A stretch of DNA of 64,000 nt from Flammula alnicola (lineage: Eukaryota > Basidiomycota > Agaricomycetes > Agaricales > Strophariaceae), in NCBI GenBank assembly GCA_015499995.1, contig JADNRV010000012.1, positions 248,001 through 312,000 on the forward strand, read 5' to 3'. The notes under the pieces are model-generated. The model worked only from the letters and a program-made list of their open reading frames with translations. It made no database searches and was not told where the DNA came from. The number at the start of each line of letters is the position of its first letter. Within the stretch, counting starts at the first letter, position 1. A program made the position numbers and the translations under genes. Of this stretch, positions 54,565 through 64,000 are shown piece by piece.

Positions 54565-55100
54565 CTATAACACCCATGGACATACGCAGGGTTGGCTGTC
54601 CCCACAACGCGGATCGATGGGACGATGATGACCTGGGTGGCACGGACTATGGGAATTGGATTTTCTCATCGATGAACGGTCGAGACGATGACGACCCTCG
54701 CCATCAGAATTGTGCTCTCCGTGGCCATGCTCGCTCCGTTTCTTTTTCGACTTCTTCTTCTCGACTCACATACCATCTCGCCACTGTCCTCCTCCCAAAT
54801 CCCAATCCCAACCTCCGCCACCACCTGTAGCAACACCAGCGCTAGCGCCCGCACTGAACCACCTGCCCATGATCGGCTGCCCAGATGGACTCTCAGACGG
54901 AATTCTAGGCGGCTGCGCTGGTGCAGAAGCAGGCGTAAGAGGATAAGACGATGGATATCAGAAACCCAACGGCGTGGGCGGTGCACCGCCGTAAGGACTA
55001 GTAGGCGACGCCACGCCCCACGTACCCGCGGGCGTCTGACCCCAAGCGCAGCCCAGCGAGTGAGTTCCGCATCCGCGTTGTGACCATTTGGTAAGAATTT
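54565..55100 (-). pseudogene. Pseudogene with two in-frame TGA codons
   Basis: One minus-strand frame reads WGQTPAGTWGVASPTSPYGG, TPLGF, TGA (54958-54960), YPSSYPLTPASAPAQPPRIP, GRWFSAGASAGVATGGGG, RDGM, TGA (54766-54768), then VEKKKSKKKRSEHGHGEHNS to a final TAG at 54565. Composition is continuous across both stops (Pro/Ser/Gly-rich, then a Lys-rich patch), so this was one low-complexity protein end. The 5' part is not found. No family recognised. Confidence 0.5.
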
Positions 55101-57353
55101 GGTTCCATAGGGTTAGAAACATGAACGGAAGTATATCGATTTAATAAGGGGAGGATAAAGCCTCAGAAAGGAAAGAGAAAGCCAGGGAAAGCCGCACGAG
55201 AGGTAAAGATAGTAGTTCTGAGAGAAACAGCAACACCGCAGGATGTGAAAAGAAGCTGGTAGTATCTAGGAGCACCGTGACACCTCCAGCGCAGGGAACA
55301 AAAACAGAAGGAGGCGGGGTAGATCCCAATCTGGCAGTGAACATCGTACAGTGAAGGAACAGAGGAAGGCGCTTGAGCTAAACTTATAGAGGGCAGTGCA
55401 GGTATTTCGAGTAGCCAGTGCCGACATTGCTCTTCGTCTCCTCGAACAATCTTAGCTTCATTGAGTTATCGCGCCTAGTCTCTAATCGCGGCCATCGCCG
55501 ACTGACTCTCCAGAAAGGGACCGGAGTCAAAAGGCGTCAGTGATCGCTCGATTATGATCGATAAGACCTTCCACGATTGGCAACTGATATCGGGTGGGTT
55601 TGATGCACTATCTGTGGCTGCAGCGGAAACTTGAAAATATTCGTGGTCGTTATGGCGTTGCGCCATTTTCGCTTTCTCTGTCTCTTTCCTTCTTACCATC
55701 ATCCCGATTCTGTATCATCTCCACCGCTCCTTTCATCTGCTCTCATTGTTTTGCTGTGCTCTGGATATATGACTGTACAGAGAGTTCTTGCCGCCCTTGA
55801 GCGCGAGAAACGTCTTTTGGGGCGGCGACGGTGGCTGGTTCGTGGGGCAGCCTGCGATTCTCGATCGTGGATGGCGAAGACGAGGCCGGAGGGAGTCCGA
55901 CTGCGCCAAGGGCGAGGACTCCTCATCTTATACCTCTGATCACCTCGATCGCGATGGTCTACGCCCCCAACAACTAAGAGACACAATCTCATAGGAGTTC
56001 AGTACCCTTCTCTCCTTTATCTTTGTTTATACCATATTATTGACGGTTTTGAATCCTTTTGATCACGAATCACTTGTTGTAACCATCGATGTCGAAGTCG
56101 TTTCTGAATCGTACAAATGCTTATGCGTTATTGCATGTTGTCCATTATTGCAAGACCCGACGCATATATGCACTGTTGTACGAGGATGTTATTCATAGGA
56201 TGTTATTCATATGAACCCTTGGATTGGTATGGTATCGTTCGATATGCATTTGCACTCGGTATATGCGCCCCCGCAGACTTGCGCGCGGCTCGGGAATGCT
56301 TTTTTTCTTTTTTTTCTTTTCTTTTGACAGTTGACCGCATACATGCAGCGTGTTCAAGTCATATCAACATTCAAATGACAGCCCACAGCCGTCCTGCTGT
56401 CTGATGAAGCATATTCCTTTCCCACCTGAAGTGTTTTTGACTCAAGATTACCTCTTTGCTTCCTGCGACACGTTCTCGCAGGACCGGACCGTCTATGCCA
56501 CCCTGCCGGATGTGCATAGAGAGGAAATCCTCACGATAACGTTAATGCAAGTCCTCAAATTCGTTCAAAACTTGCTTGCGACGTATGTTTTTATCCTTTC
56601 TTACCTTACAACCCTGGCTGACGGTCATTAAAAGGGTCGTCGAGAAACTTCTTGTTTAGGCTTTTTACCTGGGAAGGCAGGTTGCCCTTTTTGACTGTTC
56701 TGGGCGTATTCAGTTGAGGGATATCTCCACAGTTTTTCTTGCGCAGCCCAACGGACTCGTCACTCAACTCCAGAGTCGCGGATGACCCAGCCCCGCAGAG
56801 CGTGAATACAGAGGGCTAATATGGCATCACCAATCACGCGATAGCGCTCAACTGGAATAGATCTCGAAGGCACCCATGATCAACCAGAAGCGAGGCCATG
56901 GCCAATTGGTCGGTCCGCGCTATTACGTCGACGACCCCACGTTACATCCTGGTTATATCCCTTTATATCCTCTTCACAAAATCCCTTGGGACGTCCACGG
57001 GACCCATTACCTCAGATGAATCTCTCAGCTTTACCTTTTATTATTGCTAGGGACATCAGACTGAACGTCAGAAATTTCGCAACAGGGCTGGAGTCAAGAC
57101 ATGGAGAAGCGGACGGCACGGCGGAAACTCGAGAAGACTCGAAGGACGACAAGCGATCATAGCGATGGGAGTCTCGGCTTGTGCCGAATCACGTGCTGTC
57201 TTTGGCGACCTTCCTATCTTGGACAGGCATTGGAGTTTTCTAGAGTGCTCCTCCTGAAATGCAAGTGCATCGATCGATCAGTCATGCAACAGTCGTTCTT
57301 CAAAACCAACTTGCTCTCTTACTCTTTCATTCCCCTTACTCTTTGCGAAGATA
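55101..57353. other. 2.2-kb region without a confident gene
   Basis: GC-rich overlapping frames at 55470-55990 on both strands and AT-rich DNA at 56000-56640. A frame at 56404-56631 (MKHIPFPPEVFLTQDYLFAS) is unrecognised. The last 250 bp are presumably the esterase promoter. Confidence 0.4.
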
Positions 57354-59739
57354 ATGCCTGTGCCAGAGCCATCTAAACAGCCGTCGCCTAGGCTCCATCA
57401 CTTGACTCTCAGTACCACTTTCTGCGGGCTCGAGCACCCACTATCGACCCCAGATACGCCTATACACCAGTATCGCGGGATCAAATACGCCTCGGTGCCA
57501 GCTCGTTTCCGCCAATCCCAACTGTGCACCTCGTACCCGCCCATAACTGACGCCACGGAACATGGGTACGAAAATTACAAAGCTTTCTGGCCCTGGTTAT
57601 TGACTTAGTTTTTCGTTACTACAGTCCGATATGCCCCCAAATACAAGCCGCAAAGTCGGCTGAAGAGATGCTGTTCGGTATACCCCAGGAAGAGATTCCT
57701 ATCCAGGACTTTAAGCAGGACGAATTTGAATGTCTGAACCTCAATATTACTTGCCCTGGTGGCCTCAACTCGCGATCCCGGATGCCCGTTATGCTCTGGG
57801 TCCATGGGTAAATACCCTTCGTTCTCTCGTATTATGACTTGCTCATGTATTTTTCTCTTATAGTGGCGGCGACAGAGGCTCAGGCTCAGAATGGTTCTAT
57901 GATGGTGGTGCTCTCGTGCGCAAAAGTCTCGCGTACAAGAAGCCCGTTATCGTTGTCACGTTCAAGTATGCTGCTTTGTCTGTCCTTCATGCGCAGCATG
58001 AACTGACACGTTTCTCTTAGTTTTCGAATAGGGCTATTAGGCTTCGCCACCAACCCTCTCATTCGTGACGACAACAAAGCTGCTGGCGAGGAAGGCACAG
58101 GAAACTACGGTATGCCCTATTCTGCTCCATATGACGATGTCGAAATTTAATCGACGTCTTTCCGAATCTAGGCCTTCGAGACCAACGTCGAGCCATGGAA
58201 TGGCTGCACAGCTACATCGGCGAATTCGGTGGCGACCCGAACAACATTACTCTCTTTGGCGCCGGCTCAGGTGGGGCAGACATCGTCCTGCACCTCCTGT
58301 CCCGCGCGAACGAGGAGCAGCAGCCGCTCTTCCACCGCGCCATCGTCCAGAGCGCCATCTTCGAGCCGATTTTGCCCGATGTGAACAGCGCCGGGTGGCA
58401 CCTCTCACGCGTCATGTCGGCCCTCCAGATCTCGACCATCGAGAAATTCCGCTCGGTCGACGTCGAGAAGCTTCTGGGACTGGGCCAGACCCTCCGAGCC
58501 GTCGATGACGGTGTGTTCCTACGCAATGGATGGCAAAATTATTTCACCCACGAGTCGGCATCAACACCGATGGTGACGACACCAACGTCGCCTCACGGAC
58601 ATGGCCATAACGGGCATGGTCATCGACACATTGAACGCACGTCCAGGCCGCTCGGGCTGGCGGGGATCATGGCGACGGCTGCGGCGACAGCTATGCACCT
58701 CCACCATTCGGCGACCTCGAACTCGAGCAATACCTTCCTCCACCCGCCCGTCGGGCAGCAGAGTCGAAGCCGGAGCCGGTCCGCCCTGCGTGCTCTGCGC
58801 TCGCCATCGCGGAATGCACTGTTCAGGGCGCCTGACCAGACGAAGCAGCCGCTCATCATCGGTGACTGTTCCTCCGATTCTTTGCTCTGGTCCCTGCCCA
58901 TCTCGTTGTGGACCGCCGCGGGCGTTGCGCGAAGGCTCAAAGCCATCTGCCAGTCCGTGTCCAAGACCAGCGCGATTTTGAGGACGTACGATATCTCCTC
59001 GTACACCCCGGACGACGAGATTATGGAAAGGGTGTTGGAGCTGGTGAATGATGCCCGCGTGGCGTGGCCGACGCAATGTGTGGCGGACTCGGCGAAGCGG
59101 GAGAGGGGTGGGCGGAACGTGTGGCGGTATGTGTTTGACCAGGAGGGCCCGTCGCGGGGCATGCCGCACCATGCGGCGGATCTGATGTACCTTTTCGACA
59201 CGGTGCCCTTGCCGGAGAGCGCCTTCGCGGCGTCGGCCGATATGGATGTAGATGCCTACTCCGATGTCTCGTACGACGAGGGCGACCTCGTCGCGGCCAG
59301 CAACGCCATCCCACACCCACATGGCGCGGATGTCGAGGAGCACGGCGCGTGTTCAGGCGCAGACGCGCCGAACTTCAGCCACAGCAGCTTCGTTGAGAAA
59401 TGCGAGCAGCATTTGTCTTCGCGCGGTGGGGGGCGGTCTTCGCCCGAGGAAGACGAGTGGCTCACGGCCGTCGTGGACGAGTACTCGTACGCGCGCGTGC
59501 GCGATGCGATGCAGGAGCGCTGGATCTCGTTCGCACACGGGGAGGCGCCCTGGCGAGAAGACAAGGTGTTCGTCTTTGGCCCGGAGGGAGAGACCGGCGA
59601 GCGGTCAAAGGAGATATTCAATGGGCGCAGGAGGAAGCAGATGTGGAAGGAGGCTCTGGAGCCGTTGGGCGCGTCACTTGTGCAGAAGTTCGGGGTGGAA
59701 CTGAGTCGGGGCCCGGCGCTTGGGGCGGATCGAAACTGA
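57354..59739 (+). CDS. Carboxylesterase type B-like protein, probably non-catalytic
   Basis: Exons 57354-57565, 57625-57807, 57864-57965, 58021-58109 and 58172-59739 encode 717 aa. The alpha/beta-hydrolase core is clear: QYRGIKYASVPARFRQS, CLNLNITCPGG, PVMLWVHGGGDRGSGSEWFY (oxyanion HGGG) and RIGLLGFATN, then GLRDQRRAMEWLHSYIGEFG. The nucleophile elbow, normally FGESAGG, reads FGAGSGG here, so the serine position is glycine and a serine follows one place later. A His-rich linker (HGHGHNGHGHRH) and an RSRSRSA stretch are inserted. There is no signal peptide, so it is probably intracellular. Likely a pseudoenzyme or a binding protein. Confidence 0.82.
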
Positions 59740-60769
59740 TGGTGATGTTATGCTCTTGATCTCCTCTGCTTGACCTCGACTCGACTTCGCTCTGCTTGCT
59801 ACTCTTCCATGCCGCCGAACACTTCTGTTCGCGCTCCTCCTGCTTTACCCCCCTCTCTGCTTTGGTTGATATCCGTCCTGGTCGTCTTCATAATTCCTCA
59901 TCCTCGTGATTTCTTTTCCCTTTATTATTCCGCCGCGCTATTCTCTCTATTTTTTTTCTTGGGCCATGTATTTATCAAGCGCAAAACGGCATTCCTCATT
60001 ATGCCATAGTCCTCGTTTTTCTTTTTCTTTCTTCTTCGGATCTCTTTTCTTCATTTGGGGTTTCTCTCATTACTTCACTTCATCTTGCATTGCTTTCATA
60101 TCATACACATCTGTCATATTATTCACGTGCATACCTACCACAACCCACACCCCATACACTTGTACTTGATCAAACACGCCACACCACACATACACGCACA
60201 TTTTACGAAACACGTACATAGCGTCTGCATTGTTGTATTTACACCCTGGCATGACAATAGAAATATTTTGAAATGCTGTACACTTGTGTGTATCCCTGGA
60301 TTGGTCAAAGACGCATTCCAGAGACGTTCTAAGTCTCGTGCCGTCTCCTTCAGTGGGGAGCTCAAGTAAGGTCGAGGATCCCAAAAATCTTTCAGAGATA
60401 ACAATATTCTTCGACATTAACAGCACACGGAGCATACAAATAAGATCGAGTACCCATATCAGCCATGAAACTTAGAGAGAAACAAAGGAGATAGAAAAAT
60501 AAGACGAGGAACAAGCAAGTAAAAAGGTAAGGAGCGAGATCTTAATCAACTAACCAGGCAATGCGAGGAAGGAGTATAAGTAGTAAGAAATCGTAAATGG
60601 TCGTCAGAGGTCACAAGAGATATAAGAGATAAAGAAACATTCGATACAGTGTTTCATACAAAGCATTACAGAAAGCAGCAGAAGGAAGGAACGAGCAGTG
60701 AATCAGATTTTGGATGACGAGAATAAGGTATAAAGCGTGGGTGTCGGGAAGCCAGGCCGGGGCCTTTCA
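59740..60769. other. Convergent intergenic region
   Basis: T-rich 3' flank of the esterase (59900-60070), a CAC-rich stretch (60120-60220) and A-rich DNA to 60700. No gene recognised. Confidence 0.5.
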
Positions 60770-63700
60770 TCATTCACCGTCATCGGACGATAGCGTTCCA
60801 GCTTTTTTGCTCCCAGTCGAGAGTCTCTCCTGTGTTCGGAGCTAGAAGTCAGATCTAGGCCACATTGCTCCTCGAGGAGCCAAGGAAAATCGGAACAAAC
60901 CTTTGCTTGAGTACGAGCATTCAAACGCTCCGCCCGAGTGGGCTTGCCTTCCTGTGAGACATCGCTCTTCCGTGGTCTGCCTAGCCTAGGAGCCTGGGCG
61001 TCTGCCATCTCCATATCGCTGTCCTCTGCGCCAGATGCCTCTTCGTCAAGGTCCTCGTCATCATCACCGTTACGTTTCCTGCGAGCGCGCCTAGATGGTC
61101 ATGAACAAGAATTAGTGTGGAGGGGTAGAGAGTCGCCAGGACACATACTTGGCATGACCGTTGGTTTTTGTTGTCGAGGCCTTCCGCTTAGAAGGCACCT
61201 TCTCTTTCTTTTCCTTCTCTCCTTCTCCTGCTAAAACAGTGGACCAGGATCAGGTTCTGCAAGTTACAGAGATTCGAATGTCAGATCCATACCTTGTAAC
61301 CAGGAAGCTTGAATCGCTCAGTTAACCATGCATTGGCTTCTGCAGGTAAGTATACAGTTTTGAGGATCTAAGTCGAGCGTTAGGAAGCTGCAAGGATTTT
61401 TTTTCACAGGAATTTACTTCATTAGTTGCCTCCGCGCTGGGCAAAGGTCGCAGAATGTCGGCAGGCAGTCTGACTTTCCCTGGGTAGCTTGGAAGGAGCC
61501 ATGAATGTGTCTGCGCTCGGGCCTTTATCAGGACTTGTGCCAGTTCGCACATGACGTAGAAATTCTAAAAAGAAGCGTGAATCTAACTTCCATAATCTCG
61601 GAAGACGGGACGATCATACCTGGCTCGATGCATGCGACTCAGGATCACGCACAGTCTTGCCTTTGTGCGCAAGGTGATACAGTAAGGAGATGTTCTCCGC
61701 AGTAGCGATAAGGTCGAGGTAGAACTGGATATAACTGACCAACATATATCTCGTCAGCTTCGTTGGTCATAATGGACATTAAAACTTACGTTGCCATATC
61801 CAGTAACTCGTCTTGTGCCGTGCCAAAGTCAGGATGGTGGGCAAGTAGATGCAGCATACGGATGAATATAATTTCCAGATGTTCCACCCGAAGGGCTGCG
61901 AAAGCTTCATGAGGAGATGCGAACGAACTTGAACTTTAAAGCAACAGCTACCTGGCGTCATCCTGTGTTTGGCGTTTGTAACATATGAAGCAGCCTGCAC
62001 AATTATTAGCATTGTCGTGAATGAGAAAGGAATAAAAATTACTGACAATGCTCTTAACGTCAGTTTCTGGGTCCATGACACTCAGGAAAGGTATGATGTT
62101 ATAACGAGGAGGTAGTTTGCGGGGTTGCAGGAGAGTGATCAACTTAGTTAGGAATATCTGTCGAACGTTGAAACAGGAGTCCTAGAATTTTTTTAGCAGA
62201 CCTCCTTGGATATGAAAGGACAAGAGCAAACCTGAATAACGCACGCCAGTCTCAAGAACTTTGGCATAATTGCAGTTGCAAAAATCTCGACTGTCGATAG
62301 ATGAAGTAAGGAGACGGCGGCTTGTAAACGCATGCGCGATTTGGCTTTCGGGCTAGAGAAAAATCAGAAGCCGCAGATAAAGTAAAATACCAAATACAAA
62401 CTCTTCTTCGACTTCGAGATTCAAAGTACCGTCATGTTCCACCAACGTAGCAAGGAGCTTTAAGACAGGAGTGGCAATCTCCAATGCCTGTTCTGTTGCA
62501 GCGTGGGCGAGACAACGATTCCGGCAGACTTTCAGGGCGAACAGCTTCGCCCGCAGCTCATCAGGGACAGCGTCATCCTCCATCCATTCTTCTTCCTTGT
62601 CCTCTTCCTCCTGAATGAAAAGAGGCGAGAGTCAGTTAGAGAAATGCCAAAGGCTGAGAAAGACACTGACAGGATCTATTGGACTTGGCACCATCAGGAC
62701 GCGCTTGATCAAGTAAGTCATGATGACGTCACTCTTCTGCTCGAAGGCATCCGGGGCAAACCTCGCTAGCTGCGCGAGAGCAGCCACATGGGCAACAGGC
62801 AGTTCTTCGCTGTTATCGCTCATGTCATTTGATATTGACTGGCGATGAACAATTATATCAGTTACTCGACAAGCCAACCAAGAAGTAAATTTACCTCAAC
62901 TAGTTCGGCGCAAAGTGTGGTCTTGTTCTTAGAAAAAGCAAGATATCTCGTCGCGAACTTAGCCTGCCTCCATTCCGACCCAAGTGCAAGTTTGATAATG
63001 CGCTCGTTCGTCTTCCTAGTTGTTTGCCGAAAAATATAAGCAAGCATATCCTCTATAATTTGAACCGCGAACAAAAAAACACAGGACACGTACTTGTCCA
63101 CCGCAGATCCCAGTTTCTCATCCCAGCGCGCCACATTTGCCAGCGCCATCAGGGCAAGCTCGACGAGCAACCCTTTCTTCTCATCTGCAGTCGCCTTGCA
63201 CAGCTCGCCGAGATGGGATTTAAACAGGGCCGGCGAGTGCTTCGACACCACCGAGAGCAGTATACCGGCGTGGGTAGCGTTTTGCTGTGCACGTTCACTT
63301 GAGGAGCTCTGGCCCTTCTGTACGCGCTTCAGGAGAGTGGGTATAGCTGATTGATTGACGATGCAGTAGCTGGCACGACGCAGGAGGGTGGTCATGGTGC
63401 CGACGATGCCAGAGGACAGTTGTTCAGTTCGTTTAATGAACTCATGCTGATGGGTGCTTAATTTGACAACGTATGGCCTGAGTCAACAGTCCTTACCTGC
63501 GCCTTGATCAAGCTCTTCAGGTCCGTTTGCGGGTCCATACAAGTTCTGAGCCATTTATATAGTCGGTTTTCGTTGAGTTTGGCGAAAGTTTGTAGATCCT
63601 CTGAGGCCTTGACAGGATCGGGGAAAGTGGCTGCCTCAAAAAGTTAATTATTGTGCTCTGGATTGAATGCGGAAGCCAGACCTGCAAGATGTTGCGTTGT

Positions 63701-64000
63701 GGCTTTCAGCCGCTGAACGGTTGCTTCCTCATCGCCATCGATAATTCCACCCTATACATAGAAATTAGTCGATTATTTCTTTGGTTGACGGAGAAGAGAG
63801 ATAACAAACATTATTCTTGATACAGCTATCCAAATAAATATCATAGACATTCGGCCGTCTATACCAAAAAGAAGAAGAGTTAGATCCTATCATCTAAGCT
63901 TCAAGGATGAAGATGAACGCACGTCGATTTTAACCCTGATAATGTAATCAACACCGCAATCGATTTCTCGCTCAAGAATCTGATTGTGTTGAGCAATCGG
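60770..64000 (-). CDS. PDS5: Cohesin-associated factor Pds5, C-terminal part
   Basis: The gene enters at the right edge and stops at TGA 60770-60772. Many exons give a HEAT-repeat protein: RLLNTIRFLSEKSIAVLITL, GGIIDGDEEATVQRLK, FPDPVKASEDLQTFAKLNEN followed by LYKWLRTCMDPQTDL, FIKRTEQLSSGIVGTMTTLL, VHVAALAQL-type helices and PPRYNIIPFLSVMDPETDVK. The tail is charged (RARRKRNGDDDEDLDEEASG) and has an AT-hook-like RLGRPRKSD before AERLNARTQAK. Pds5 binds Scc1 with Wapl or Eco1 and controls cohesin loading and release on chromosomes. The N-terminus lies outside the window. Confidence 0.9.

Noticed and set aside
58561..59343. Long minus-strand frames across the esterase exon
   Set aside because: GC-rich shadows of a clear coding exon on the other strand; no domains.
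1..64000. CRISPR arrays, operons or ribosome-binding sites
   Set aside because: Eukaryotic genomic DNA; the direct repeats seen are minisatellites or transposon repeats without regular unique spacers.

Overview
The window is nuclear DNA of a filamentous basidiomycete, most likely an Agaricomycete. Genes carry many 45-65 bp GT-AG introns, and several proteins are typical of mushrooms: a 7-TM DUF6534-like receptor protein, a GH18 chitinase, F-box proteins and Ngaro-type tyrosine-recombinase retroelements. All exon models were read by eye from splice consensus and frame continuity. No homology search was run.

1-20 kb is a recombining block. Four intact 281-aa NmrA/EasG-like NAD(P)-dependent oxidoreductase genes lie in tandem (4.4, 10.0, 13.9 and 15.7 kb). 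A fifth, tail-only copy is fused to a decayed alpha-aminoadipate reductase (LYS2) fragment. Each repeat unit ends in a short scar of the 5' end of an F-box gene, and only the last unit leads into the intact F-box gene (16965-18619). The left flank holds decayed GNAT, cyclin B and unknown genes. A nested inverted repeat (5.9-8.3 kb), a small TIR element and a CACTA-like MITE sit between units. SWC5 (SWR1 chromatin remodelling) follows on the minus strand.

21.5-24.9 kb is a nested transposon: an internally deleted Ngaro-like element (split direct repeats A1...B1A2B2, RNase H and tyrosine recombinase) inside a larger element with 26-bp perfect terminal inverted repeats.

25-45 kb is gene-rich: GH18 chitinase (-), a small cysteine-rich type I membrane protein (-), SRP19/SEC65 (+), a 685-aa asparagine synthetase (-), a Gfo/Idh/MocA oxidoreductase with one in-frame TAG (+), an MFS transporter (-) and the DUF6534-like protein (-). 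The divergent intergenic regions asparagine synthetase/oxidoreductase and DUF6534-like/P450 are homologous over about 1 kb, so these genes may share history or control.

46.6-54.3 kb is a cytochrome P450 gene split in the middle of an exon by a 5445-bp element. The element has a 10-bp target duplication, GGGCA-starting termini, GTGAGT-rich minisatellites near its ends, and its own spliced 418-aa gene (DUF6532-like). Leaving out the element and one target copy gives an unbroken 556-aa P450 model. A pseudogene with two in-frame TGA codons, a carboxylesterase-like protein without the usual nucleophile motif, and the C-terminal part of cohesin factor PDS5 (running off the right edge) complete the window.
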